64,000 bases of DNA from the NCBI RefSeq assembly GCF_020524585.1, contig NZ_JAIVLK010000007.1, forward strand, positions 248,001 to 312,000, read 5' to 3'. The notes under the pieces are model-generated. The model saw only the letters and a program-made list of their open reading frames with translations. It had not been told where the DNA came from and searched no databases. The DNA comes from Celeribacter naphthalenivorans (GTDB lineage Bacteria; Pseudomonadota; Alphaproteobacteria; Rhodobacterales; Rhodobacteraceae). The position numbers and the translations under genes are program-made. Positions 35,309-43,585 of the stretch are shown piece by piece (the first letter of the stretch is position 1; each line of letters begins with the position of its first letter).

Positions 35309-36676
35309 TCAGTCATTGAAAATTGTGGTGCAGGTCGGCAGAGCGTCCGCCGAGGGCAGCGTCTCGATGCGTTGCAACAGATCGAACAGATCCCGCGCCT
35401 CATCTTCGCCATGCGTGAACTGGGTACAGTCGCGGAATTTGCCCCAAAGCTCCTCTGTCGTCAGAGGTTCGGCGGCATAGCCCGGAATGGTCGCAATCGG
35501 CCCGCTGTCGAGCACTTCGCCGCTCTTGAGCGTCATCACGACGCGCTCGGTGGGCGAGAACACGGGATCGCGCGGATCTTCTTCGTCGATCGGAATGAGC
35601 GTCACTTTCGGATAAAAGGCCTGCATATCGTCGCGCAGAACCACCTCATCCTTGATCTCCGGGGGCCCGAATTTTTTGAGGATCACGGCGGCGGCGATGC
35701 CAAAGGGCCCGCTGAACTGCGCCTGATACATGTTTTTCGGCTGATGATGCACGAGGACGGTGGTCTGGCCACGGCCCATATGCACCTCGACCTTTTCGAC
35801 ATCTTCGGGATCGATGTCGCGGCCTTCGAGCATTTTCAAAGTGCCCTCGAAAGAGCGATGCGAGAAGAAGCAGCTCGGGTGCATTTTAAACTGAAGCTTC
35901 TGACGCGGCAGATACCAGTCCTTGCCGAGTTGACAGGGGCTTTCGCGATCCGGCGTACCGCCGGAGGAAAACGCCGTCAGATAGCCCTGCGCATTTTCAA
36001 GCGCGTCCGGCCCACCGGTCATGCCCGCATCCGCAAGACGTGCCGCGATCAGACCGTCCCGCGCAGCTTTGCCGGAGTGGTAGCCCTTGGTCATCGAGCC
36101 GAAGTTGGAGAACAACCCGCCCGCGTGGCTGGCCGAAATGGCAATCGCCATCTGGGCTTTTTCCGCCGAAAGCTTGCGCAACACAGAACAGGCGGCGGCG
36201 GTCGCGACCGGACCCAAAAGCGCCGTCGGGTGCCAGCCTGCCTTGTGGTAATATTTGTTGCGGCGCCACACCTCGCACCAGACTTCATAGCCTGCGACAA
36301 ACGCCGTCACCATATCCTCGCCGGTCGAGCCCAGCAGCTCAGCCTCCGCGAGAATGGCCGGAATGATCACACCGCCCGGGTGGCCCGATGCGGTTTGACA
36401 ACCGTAATCCAGCGCATGCGCGATGGCCCCGGCCAAAAGTGCGGCAGAGGGTCCATCGACCTTTTGCGCGGACAGGCAGGCGCGGGCTTCTTGGACACCC
36501 GAAAGGTCAACAAGAGTCTCGCGCAACACGTCGGACAGAGGCAAATCGACCCCCGCCATGATCACACCGACAGTATCGGTAAAAGCGTCGCGCACTGTGG
36601 GCAACAACTCGGACGGCAAGTCTTCATACCGAAGATCGGCAAGAAAACGGCCAATATCAGCGGTCAATGCAACCAT
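35309..36676 (-). CDS. MmgE/PrpD family protein (copy 2), altered active-site segment
   Basis: 455 aa. The family segment normally reading D-[FY]-D-D is DYGCQTASGHPGGVIIPA here, so the second and third acidic positions are Gly-Cys, while the His-Pro remains. The rest, including GYEVWCEV, a WHPTALLGPVATAAA helix and the KFRDCTQF tail, is typical. The start at 36676 (MVALTAD) follows GGGAGAG; an in-frame extension of 24 residues upstream lacks a ribosome site. First gene of the operon with the ThDP enzyme and ALDH. Confidence 0.92.
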   Translation of the reverse strand: MVALTADIGRFLADLRYEDLPSELLPTVRDAFTDTVGVIMAGVDLPLSDVLRETLVDLSGVQEARACLSAQKVDGPSAALLAGAIAHALDYGCQTASGHPGGVIIPAILAEAELLGSTGEDMVTAFVAGYEVWCEVWRRNKYYHKAGWHPTALLGPVATAAACSVLRKLSAEKAQMAIAISASHAGGLFSNFGSMTKGYHSGKAARDGLIAARLADAGMTGGPDALENAQGYLTAFSSGGTPDRESPCQLGKDWYLPRQKLQFKMHPSCFFSHRSFEGTLKMLEGRDIDPEDVEKVEVHMGRGQTTVLVHHQPKNMYQAQFSGPFGIAAAVILKKFGPPEIKDEVVLRDDMQAFYPKVTLIPIDEEDPRDPVFSPTERVVMTLKSGEVLDSGPIATIPGYAAEPLTTEELWGKFRDCTQFTHGEDEARDLFDLLQRIETLPSADALPTCTTIFND

Positions 36677-36827
36677 TTTGGCTTCTCTCCCTCGTACGTT
36701 TTTAGCGTGTGGACATTGCTGTCCGGCACGAAGGGACCGACCACTCAAACACCGACCCGGTCGCGTCAGTCACGCGTCCCGTTTGGCCCGGCGCCAAAAT
36801 GCTTATCTCCTCCTGCTTTAAATCTAA

Positions 36828-36842
36828 TCCCATATAATGACA
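36828..36842. promoter_or_regulatory. Operator TCYCA-N5-TGRGA, MmgE copy 2 operon
   Basis: Reads TCCCATATAATGACA: left half exact, right half 4/5. It shares its first 13 bases with the dctP operator at 6418. About 159 bp upstream of the start. Confidence 0.65.
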
Positions 36843-37043
36843 TTAATTGTCAACGCTCGAATTCAATATTCCAGAGAGGCCCGTCGCCTTTCGCCGCCGG
36901 AGCGCCGAAAGACACCCCTGCAGAAAACCACCAAATATTCATTTTTATCAACAAATATGAGCCTCTGCATGACCCCGAAAGGACCTCGGAAACAACTTCG
37001 AGAAAAAGAAAAAAACAGCACCCCGCATGTTTGCTTTTAATTT

Positions 37044-37058
37044 TCCCAATAAGTGAGA
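37044..37058. promoter_or_regulatory. Operator TCYCA-N5-TGRGA, NIPSNAP side
   Basis: Reads TCCCAATAAGTGAGA: both halves exact. Centred 57 bp upstream of the NIPSNAP start. Confidence 0.75.
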
Positions 37059-37107
37059 TAGAGTTATAGATCAGAAATCGAACCCAAAGAGCGGGAGGAG
37101 CTTGGGG

Positions 37108-37773
37108 ATGTGGAACAAGCCAATTGTCGAAATCCGGACGGAAGAATTCACGCGCGGGTGCCTGCCGGACTATCTGGACCGGCATAAACGCCTCGCCCTT
37201 CCGACCCTCACGGCAGAGATGGGACGGCCTATGGCCTATTTCATCACGCTGGTCGGGCGCATCAACTGCGTCACTCAGCTTTGGGGATTCGACAGCCTCG
37301 ATGAGCGCCATGAAGCGCAGATGCGGATCGAATCCACCTCCGACTGGAAAGACTACCTCAAAACCTCCGAGGGCATTTTGCGCTTTACAACGAGTCGCCT
37401 CACCCGCCGCGTGGTGTTGGGCGATGCCGATCAAGGTGCGGAGGACGCACGCGCCAAGCCGGTCGTGGATTTTCGCACCTACAAGATCGACCACGGCAAG
37501 ATGGGCACGTTTCTTCAGACCAGTGAAGACCACGCCCTGCCCGTGATGCGCCGCCATATTGGGCCGCCGCTTGGCTACTATCTGAACATCTCCGGCGACA
37601 CGAATGAGATCACCCACCTGTGGGGCTATGACGGCATGGGCGACATGGAAGCCCGCCGGGAATCGCGCAACGCTGATCCGACCTGGCGCAACTACCTCGA
37701 GGCCTCTCACGGCATCTACGAGCGTCAGGACACGCAGATCCTGAAACGCCTGCCCCTGTTCGATGACGCCTAA
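37108..37773 (+). CDS. NIPSNAP-family protein, two tandem domains
   Basis: 221 aa made of two dimeric alpha/beta-barrel (NIPSNAP) repeats. Repeat 1 has VEIRTEEF...LTQLWGFDSLDERHEAQMR-like architecture (about 4-105) and repeat 2 has VDFRTYKI...THLWGYDGMGDMEARRE (about 115-215). Proteins of this fold often sit in catabolic operons as isomerases, dehydrochlorinase-like or substrate-binding proteins, with no proven general function. ATG 37108 is preceded by GGGAGG. Followed by the FAD dehydrogenase gene after 24 bp. Confidence 0.85.
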   Translation: MWNKPIVEIRTEEFTRGCLPDYLDRHKRLALPTLTAEMGRPMAYFITLVGRINCVTQLWGFDSLDERHEAQMRIESTSDWKDYLKTSEGILRFTTSRLTRRVVLGDADQGAEDARAKPVVDFRTYKIDHGKMGTFLQTSEDHALPVMRRHIGPPLGYYLNISGDTNEITHLWGYDGMGDMEARRESRNADPTWRNYLEASHGIYERQDTQILKRLPLFDDA

Positions 37774-37797
37774 GCCTCAAAGCAAAGGACCACAGCG

Positions 37798-39231
37798 ATG
37801 AAACACTATGATGTTGTCGTCATCGGCGGAGGCCCCGGAGGCCTTGCCGCCGCCGCCCGCGCCGCAGAGACCGGGGCTTCGGTCGCTCTGCTGGAAACCC
37901 TCGACTGGCTGGGTGGCAATGCCAGCCTGTCGACGGGCTATCTGGCCTGCGTCGGCACGCAATTGCAAAAAGACTTGGGCATTGCGGACAGCGTCACCGA
38001 TTTTATGGCGGATTGCGCGGCGCAATATGAGCGCGAAAAGCACAATGGCCCGCTGATCTGGGACCCTGTCCTGACCGAAGCTTACGCGAAAGAGAGCGCC
38101 AAGGCCCTCGATACGCTCCTCGAGCTGGGGGTCGACATCCAACGCGTGCTCCCGAAACCTTCGCAGCACCGCCACGATCGGATGCACGCGATCGACGACC
38201 CCGCCGAGATTGGCCGGGCCTATACCAAGCGACTGGATGCCCTGGGCGTCGACGTGCATTTCGAGACCAAAGCCCTGCGCCTGATCACTCAGGACGGGCG
38301 CGTCACCGGCGTCACGGCGGAGCATGCCGACGGCAGCCCCCGTAGTTTCGGAGCGACCAAAGGCGTTATCCTCACCACCGGCGGCTATCAGGGCAATTAC
38401 GAATTGCGCAGACGGCATCAACGCGAGGATGAGATCAACGGCTATCTCAGCGGCGTTGCGACCTGTGGTGGCATGGGCCACGTGGCGGGCGCGGCGCTTG
38501 GGGCCGATCTGATCAATATGGATTACATCCAACCCATGGTGGTGATCCCCTCCCTTCTGGCCGAGGATGCCATCGCCGTGAACCGTGCCGGTGAGCGATT
38601 CCACGACGAAACCGGCAAATATTCCGGCCGCGTCGCCGCGCTTGCGGCGCAGGACGAGGGGTTTGGCTATTACATCATTGATGCCGAGACGCGCGCCCTG
38701 AAAGCGGATTTGGTCGAGAAGATGCCGGAACCCGCCGTGACCTGTGATACGCTGGACGCACTTGCGCATCGGATTGGCGTGGACGCAGGTAACCTCACGG
38801 ACACCGTGGCCTCATGGAACGCCTTTCTGAAGAGCGACTTGGAGAAAGACCCGCTCTTCGGGCGCATGATCCTGCCGAAAGAGCGCCGCGCGCTTGGGAC
38901 GCCGCCCTACTCAGCGCTGCGCATGGTGCGCAGCACGACGTTCACCTGGGGTGGCATGGCGGTCACAACAGATATGCAGGTGGTCAACGTGCTGGGCGAG
39001 CCGATCCCCGGCCTTTTCGCCGCAGGCGACGCCATCGGTGGAATCAATGTCGTGTCGGGCATGGGGGGCGTGCATATCGCGGCCGCCTTGGCGCTTGGCG
39101 GTGTGGCGGGCGAAAAAGCCGTGACCGGACCGCAAGCCGCGCCCCATTTGACCGCGCCCGCCCAAGCACGGGATTTCGTGACAACACAAACCCCGCGCAT
39201 GGCGCTTTTCGATCTTGAGGATCGCGGCTGA
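37798..39231 (+). CDS. FAD-dependent dehydrogenase, fumarate reductase/3-ketosteroid dehydrogenase-like
   Basis: 477 aa flavoprotein of the FAD_binding_2 family. The FAD Rossmann motif GGGPGGLAAA is at residues 11-20, LTTGGYQGN marks the second FAD contact, and the C-terminal flavin-binding segment reads LFAAGDAIGGINVVSGMGG. This branch performs alpha,beta-desaturation or reduction of cyclic ketones and carboxylates (KstD, tricarballylate dehydrogenase, fumarate reductase). No haem or signal peptide is seen, so it is cytoplasmic. Pairing with NIPSNAP suggests introduction of a double bond into a ring or acid before hydration. The substrate is unknown. Confidence 0.92.
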   Translation: MKHYDVVVIGGGPGGLAAAARAAETGASVALLETLDWLGGNASLSTGYLACVGTQLQKDLGIADSVTDFMADCAAQYEREKHNGPLIWDPVLTEAYAKESAKALDTLLELGVDIQRVLPKPSQHRHDRMHAIDDPAEIGRAYTKRLDALGVDVHFETKALRLITQDGRVTGVTAEHADGSPRSFGATKGVILTTGGYQGNYELRRRHQREDEINGYLSGVATCGGMGHVAGAALGADLINMDYIQPMVVIPSLLAEDAIAVNRAGERFHDETGKYSGRVAALAAQDEGFGYYIIDAETRALKADLVEKMPEPAVTCDTLDALAHRIGVDAGNLTDTVASWNAFLKSDLEKDPLFGRMILPKERRALGTPPYSALRMVRSTTFTWGGMAVTTDMQVVNVLGEPIPGLFAAGDAIGGINVVSGMGGVHIAAALALGGVAGEKAVTGPQAAPHLTAPAQARDFVTTQTPRMALFDLEDRG

Positions 39232-39238
39232 GACTGAC

Positions 39239-39272
39239 GCGACCTGCGGACTAAAACCCGTCCGCAGGTCGC
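39239..39272. terminator. Long hairpin between convergent genes
   Basis: GCGACCTGCGGAC and GTCCGCAGGTCGC pair perfectly over an 8-nt loop (TAAAACCC). There is no T-run on either side, but its place between two convergent stops fits a transcript-end structure. Confidence 0.65.
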
Positions 39273-39278
39273 CATGGC

Positions 39279-40064
39279 TCACTTACCGGTAAAACTGGGC
39301 TTTCGCTTTTCGAGAAAGGCGGTCATGCCTTCGGTCTGATCGTCGGAATCGAACAGGATCTGAAATGCTTTGCGCTCCAACAGCATCGCAGTTTCAAGAG
39401 AGGCATCGCCCCCCGTCTGAATGACTTCCTTGATCGCCTTGATCGCCAGCGGCGGCATTTTGGTGATGCTCGTGGCCAGCTCCAAAGAACGCTCCAAAGC
39501 CGCACCATCGTCGGTCAGCTCGGAAATGAAGCCCATGCCATAGCCATCCTCAGCCGGAATGAGATCGCCGGTCATGGCAAAGCGCATCGTCAGATATTTG
39601 CCGATGGTGCGCAACAGACGCTGGGTGCCGCCGGCGCCGGGCATGACGCCAACGCGCACCTCCGGCAGACCAAATTTCGCCGTTCGCCCCGCAACGATCA
39701 TGTCGCAGGACAGCGCCAACTCGCAGCCGCCCCCCAGCGCATAAGCTTCGACAGAGGCAATCACCGGTTTGGTCATCCGGCGCAGCACGGTAAACAGGCG
39801 ATCCGTCACCAGAACCGTGTGCTCGGTAGGCGTGATATGTGCCATCTCGCCGACATCCGTACCCGCAACGAAACAGCCCTCCGCCCCGGTCAAAACAATG
39901 ACCCGCGCCTCAGCTTTCGCCTCAAGCGCCAAAAGCGCATCCGTCAGCTTGTCTTTCACCTCGAGATTGAGCGCGTTTTTCCGATCCGGCCGATTCACCG
40001 TCACCACGAAGACGCCCGCCGCGGCCTCCTCCACCAACACGACGTCTGCTACGGTCGCATTCAT
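39279..40064 (-). CDS. Enoyl-CoA hydratase/isomerase family protein
   Basis: 261 aa crotonase-fold enzyme. The oxyanion-hole segments are AGTDVGEMAH and ALGGGCELALSCD. Catalytic Glu positions fall in GLPEVRVGVMPGAGGTQRL, matching hydratases. ATG 40064 (MNATVADVV) follows CCTGGGAGGGACTGAG; an in-frame extension upstream covers the operator and is not coding. Monocistronic; divergent from MmgE copy 3. It would hydrate an enoyl-CoA, possibly the product of the acyl-CoA dehydrogenase at 43860. Confidence 0.94.
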   Translation of the reverse strand: MNATVADVVLVEEAAAGVFVVTVNRPDRKNALNLEVKDKLTDALLALEAKAEARVIVLTGAEGCFVAGTDVGEMAHITPTEHTVLVTDRLFTVLRRMTKPVIASVEAYALGGGCELALSCDMIVAGRTAKFGLPEVRVGVMPGAGGTQRLLRTIGKYLTMRFAMTGDLIPAEDGYGMGFISELTDDGAALERSLELATSITKMPPLAIKAIKEVIQTGGDASLETAMLLERKAFQILFDSDDQTEGMTAFLEKRKPSFTGK

Positions 40065-40097
40065 CTCAGTCCCTCCCAGGAGTATATAAACATTAAA

Positions 40098-40112
40098 TCT
40101 CATTATATGAGA
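40098..40112. promoter_or_regulatory. Operator TCYCA-N5-TGRGA, enoyl-CoA hydratase side (best copy)
   Basis: Reads TCTCATTATATGAGA, a 6+6 perfect inverted repeat around TAT. Centred 41 bp upstream of the hydratase start, within an AT-rich promoter-like stretch. Confidence 0.8.
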
Positions 40113-40192
40113 CTATATAAATTCTACAAGTCGCCTTCTTTCACTGAAAACAGAAAACTCTCATGTAGACATTTGGTAAAAAGTTTGTTCTT

Positions 40193-40207
40193 TCTCACAT
40201 TGGGAGA
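40193..40207. promoter_or_regulatory. Operator TCYCA-N5-TGRGA, MmgE copy 3 side
   Basis: Reads TCTCACATTGGGAGA: left half exact, right half 4/5. Centred 58 bp upstream of the MmgE start. Confidence 0.65.
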
Positions 40208-40257
40208 TATTTTTACAACTCGCGCCTCTTTCGCGCTGAATTGAAAGGGAGGTTCAC

Positions 40258-41667
40258 ATGACATCATCACCGCAAGAGGCAGGCTTTGCCCTCGAAGAGG
40301 CTGTCGCCGAGTTTGTCGTCAACTTTCAATATAAGGACATCGACACGGGCTCCATGCCCGCCGTCAAGGCCATCCTGAAAGACCAACTCGCGCTTCAGGT
40401 CGGCGCCGTCGATCTGCCCTGGTCCATCGAGGCCCGCAATTTCCTCGACGCCCCGCGCCCCGGCAAGGCCTCTGTCGTGACCGAACACACCACTATTGCG
40501 CCCGCCGACGCGGCCTATATCAACGCGACCTACGGCCACGGGTTCGAATATGACGATGTCGCCAGCAACGGCCATCCGGGGTGCTGCGTCGTCCCCACCG
40601 CTTTGGCGGTCGGCGAAGAGGTCGGTGCGACGATCGGCGAGACGATCGAGGCGATGGTCGCGGGCTATGAGGTCTTTGTGCGGGTCGGACGACTGGCCGC
40701 GCCCGATCTTGTGAACAACGGCTGGCACGCCCATGCCGTGCTCGCCAATTTCGGCGCCGCTGCCGTCGCCGCCAAGCTGTACAAGCTACCGAAAGACAAG
40801 GTCGTCCATGCGCTGGCCATCGCTTTGAGCCACGCGTCTGGCACCACTGAATACACGAAAAGCGGCGGCTCGATCAAACGCGTGCACGCCGGGATCGCGG
40901 TGCGCAACGGCATCGAATCCGTCAAACTCGCCATGGCTGGGATCACCGGTCCGAAGAAATTCCTGACCGGGCCGAAAGGCTTTTTCCGGAATTTCATCAA
41001 ACGGGACGCCGTCGAGGCCGATGCCAAACTGGCCTTTGCCGCAGGTGAGCCGCTGCGCGTCTCCGGCACTTGGCTGAAACCCTATTGCTGCTGTGGCGCG
41101 CACCATCCCTATATCGATGCCATGGCTGCGCGTTCCGGTCGTGTGGCGGAGATCGAGGCCGTCACCGCACGGGTTCAGGCCATGACGCGCACGCTGGCAG
41201 ACAATCCGCAGGCGCAACAAAACGGCACGACCAACATCGAGGAATTGCAATTCAGCCTTGCCCTCGAAATGGGCCTCGCCGCCCTTGGGAAAGGCAACGG
41301 ATATGCCACCCACCGTGCATTTCTCGATGGGAATCTCGACATTGGGCCCACCTCCGACGTGGTCGATTTTGCGCGCCGCATCACGGTGGAACATGCGCCC
41401 GATCTGGACGCGGCCTATCCGTTCAACTTCGTGGGCGATTTGCGGATCACCTATGGCGACGGCACGGTTGAAGAGGTTTTCATGGATGGCGCCAAAGGCA
41501 TGCCCAACCATCCGTTCACCGATGCAGAACATCGTGAAAAGCTCAATGAGCTGACCTTTGGTGTTCTCGGCGAAGCTCAGGCCACCGCCCTCTTCGACCT
41601 GATCGAAGCCTTCGACCCGAGTGCCCCCGTGACCGCTCTCACCGATCTGGTGAAACCCTCGGCCTAA
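40258..41667 (+). CDS. MmgE/PrpD family protein (copy 3)
   Basis: 469 aa. The active-site segment is GHGFEYDDVASNGHPGCCVVPTALA, keeping the Asp-Asp and His-Pro; GYEVFVRVGRLA and WHAHAVLANFGAAAVAAKL follow as in the family. A KPYCCCGAHH stretch near residue 275, with three consecutive Cys where copy 1 has KPYPVCGIANT, is unusual. AAGGGAGGTTCAC precedes the start. Monocistronic, followed by the iclR-type gene with its own operator. The enzyme class is as for the other copies; the three share only moderate similarity and are not recent duplicates. Confidence 0.92.
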   Translation: MTSSPQEAGFALEEAVAEFVVNFQYKDIDTGSMPAVKAILKDQLALQVGAVDLPWSIEARNFLDAPRPGKASVVTEHTTIAPADAAYINATYGHGFEYDDVASNGHPGCCVVPTALAVGEEVGATIGETIEAMVAGYEVFVRVGRLAAPDLVNNGWHAHAVLANFGAAAVAAKLYKLPKDKVVHALAIALSHASGTTEYTKSGGSIKRVHAGIAVRNGIESVKLAMAGITGPKKFLTGPKGFFRNFIKRDAVEADAKLAFAAGEPLRVSGTWLKPYCCCGAHHPYIDAMAARSGRVAEIEAVTARVQAMTRTLADNPQAQQNGTTNIEELQFSLALEMGLAALGKGNGYATHRAFLDGNLDIGPTSDVVDFARRITVEHAPDLDAAYPFNFVGDLRITYGDGTVEEVFMDGAKGMPNHPFTDAEHREKLNELTFGVLGEAQATALFDLIEAFDPSAPVTALTDLVKPSA

Positions 41668-41742
41668 TGGCCGGGGGCGCCGCCTCGTACTTTCGTACGT
41701 GCCAAGCTCAAAACTGAGACTGCTAGACATAATGGACCATTA

Positions 41743-41757
41743 TCCAATATAATGATA
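41743..41757. promoter_or_regulatory. Operator TCYCA-N5-TGRGA upstream of iclR-type gene
   Basis: Reads TCCAATATAATGATA: 4/5 in each half. Centred 82 bp upstream of the regulator start; it would allow autoregulation. Confidence 0.5.
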
Positions 41758-41831
41758 TTTAATCACGTTATTCATGGCCCGAGACGCGTCTTCACGGCAC
41801 GCGCCGCACCTCTTAAAAAATGTAGTATCAT

Positions 41832-42689
41832 ATGACCAAGACACCTGAGAGCACCGCCACCGTCCCCACCAAAGAGGCTGAGGAAAAAACGCGCGGCGGC
41901 GCGATGGGGGCAAACAGTCTGGTACGCATGCTGAGCCTGCTCGACATGTTCACGCCGTCCTCGCCCTCTTGGTCCAGCGACGCGCTGATCAGCGCCTTGG
42001 GCACATCGCGGTCTACGGGCTATCGCTACATCAAGGCCCTCGCCGACATCGGTCTTTTGACGCCGGTGGCCGAAGGCAATTACATGCTCGGGCCGCGCAT
42101 CATTGAGCTCGACCTTCAAATCCGCAACTGCGATCCGCTTTATAACGCCGCCGGTCCCCTGTTGAAAAAACTTGTGGAACAAACACAGTTTTCGAGCATC
42201 GCCTGCGCGCTCTATAGTGGCTCCGTGCTTTGTGTCCGCGAAGAGCTGTCGCCCACCAGCCCGTCGCGCATGCTGTCCCGTGGCCAGAAACGCCCGCTGT
42301 TTCGCGGCGCGGCGTCGAAAATCATTCTGGCGCATCTCGGCCCGCACCAGCTGCGCAGCATTTTCAACAAGCACAAAGACACCATCGCCACCTCCGGCCT
42401 CGGCGCCGATTGGGCCAGCTTTCGCTCGAACCTGAGCGACATTCGTCGCGCCGGTCATACGGTCACTGTAGGCGAGTTCAATTCAGGCGTCATCGGCGTG
42501 GCCGCCCCCGTGCTCAACCACGCGGGTCAAATTCTCGGCAGCGTCGGCATTGCCGGACCGGAAGAGAAATTCGACCGCGCGGAGCTCGATCGGATTGTAG
42601 AACTGGTGATGGATGCCGGGCAGAAAGTCACGGAACGTGTGGGGCTTGTCGCCTCCGGGACGGATCGCCCGGCCCGCTCCGTCGGATAA
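41832..42689 (+). CDS. IclR-family transcriptional regulator (proposed cluster regulator)
   Basis: 285 aa. A 30-residue polar N-terminus precedes the winged helix-turn-helix (SLVRMLSLLDMFT...STGYRYIKALADIGLL, about residues 28-85) and the IclR effector-binding GAF-like domain (from about 100, with MLSRGQKRPLFRGAASKIILA and GVIGVAAPVLNHAGQILGSVGIAG). IclR proteins bind palindromic operators, and this is the only regulator in the window whose family fits the 15-bp inverted repeats, including one upstream of itself. The ATG at 41832 has no visible Shine-Dalgarno sequence, and neither does an in-frame ATG about 24 codons later, suggesting weak or leaderless translation. Confidence 0.94.
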   Translation: MTKTPESTATVPTKEAEEKTRGGAMGANSLVRMLSLLDMFTPSSPSWSSDALISALGTSRSTGYRYIKALADIGLLTPVAEGNYMLGPRIIELDLQIRNCDPLYNAAGPLLKKLVEQTQFSSIACALYSGSVLCVREELSPTSPSRMLSRGQKRPLFRGAASKIILAHLGPHQLRSIFNKHKDTIATSGLGADWASFRSNLSDIRRAGHTVTVGEFNSGVIGVAAPVLNHAGQILGSVGIAGPEEKFDRAELDRIVELVMDAGQKVTERVGLVASGTDRPARSVG

Positions 42690-42731
42690 ATCGCGCCCGA
42701 CTCCGCCAGGCATGGCCGGGCGCGCGATGTC

Positions 42732-43493
42732 TCAAATCAAAGCTTTGGTATAGCCGCCATCGACCTGAAGGTTTTCGCCGGTGATGAACCCTGCAAGATC
42801 CGAGGCGAAAAAGGCCACGGTCGCGCCCAGTTCCTCAAGCGTACCGGGACGTTTCAGAGGGATGCGGCTGATCCGCTCATCGACGCCCTTGTGGAAATTG
42901 CGGTAGGTCTCGGAGACGACAACCGCGGGGGCCACCGAGTTCACTGTGACATTATACTGCGCCAATTCCATCGCGAGATGCTTCAACGCCGCCTGCACGC
43001 CAGCGCGGAACACGGTCGAGAGCGCATGGTTCGGCAGCGGCTCCTTGATCGACGCCGAGGTGATCGCAACGATCCGCCCCCAGCCATGGTCAATCAAAAG
43101 CGGCGCAAGTTTGCGCAGCACCAACAGCGCGCCTTTCAGCTGCAACTGATAGGCATCTTCCCATCGCTGATCGTCGGTTTCCTGGATGAAATCCACCATC
43201 GGACGTGGCGGCGGCGGGGTGTTCAACACGAGAATCTGCATGCCGCCGGTCTCTTCGACATAGGATTTGAGCTTTTCGACATCCTCCGCCTTGGAAATAT
43301 CGCCCGTCACGAACTCCACTTTCGCACCCGGAATTTCCAACAAGCTCTCCCGCGCTGCCGTCAGCTTTTCGGCACTGCGCGCAAAGAGCACAAGCTCGAC
43401 ACCCTCCTGAGCCAAACTTTTGGCGGCGGCGAAACCAAGTCCCTGACTGGCTCCGATCACGACCGCGCGTTTGCCGGAAATCCCTAAATCCAT
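42732..43493 (-). CDS. Atypical SDR lacking the Tyr-x3-Lys motif
   Basis: 253 aa Rossmann SDR with an intact cofactor motif (IGASQGLGFA). NNAG is replaced by LNTPPPPRP, and the catalytic region reads TSASIKEPLPNHALSTVFRAGV. The Tyr and Lys positions are Ser159 and Arg163, so only the Ser region remains. This matches a known divergent SDR subgroup resembling beta-ketoacyl reductases without the normal tetrad. It may bind ligand or use a different mechanism. Monocistronic, divergent from the acyl-CoA dehydrogenase, with an operator on its side. Confidence 0.9.
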   Translation of the reverse strand: MDLGISGKRAVVIGASQGLGFAAAKSLAQEGVELVLFARSAEKLTAARESLLEIPGAKVEFVTGDISKAEDVEKLKSYVEETGGMQILVLNTPPPPRPMVDFIQETDDQRWEDAYQLQLKGALLVLRKLAPLLIDHGWGRIVAITSASIKEPLPNHALSTVFRAGVQAALKHLAMELAQYNVTVNSVAPAVVVSETYRNFHKGVDERISRIPLKRPGTLEELGATVAFFASDLAGFITGENLQVDGGYTKALI

Positions 43494-43570
43494 ATCGTCC
43501 TCCCATTGATTCCATGGACAAGCCTACGTGATCCTAGCCTCAACAGAGAAGCGCCACGTTCATTTTTCAA

Positions 43571-43585
43571 TCTTATTATATAGGA
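43571..43585. promoter_or_regulatory. Candidate operator, atypical SDR side
   Basis: Reads TCTTATTATATAGGA: 4/5 in the left half and 3/5 in the right. It shares the central TTATATA with the best copy at 40098. About 85 bp upstream of the SDR start. Confidence 0.45.

Larger units (their letters stand above)
36677..37107. other. Divergent control region, MmgE copy 2 / NIPSNAP
   Basis: 431 bp, AT-rich at 36815-37075, carrying one operator near each divergent gene about 216 bp apart. No gene is seen. Confidence 0.6.

Noticed and set aside
31737-35480. Very long open frame on the + strand (over 1200 codons)
   Set aside because: It is antisense to a well-supported ALDH and ThDP enzyme in GC-rich DNA, has His/Arg-rich composition with no domain, and no ribosome site.
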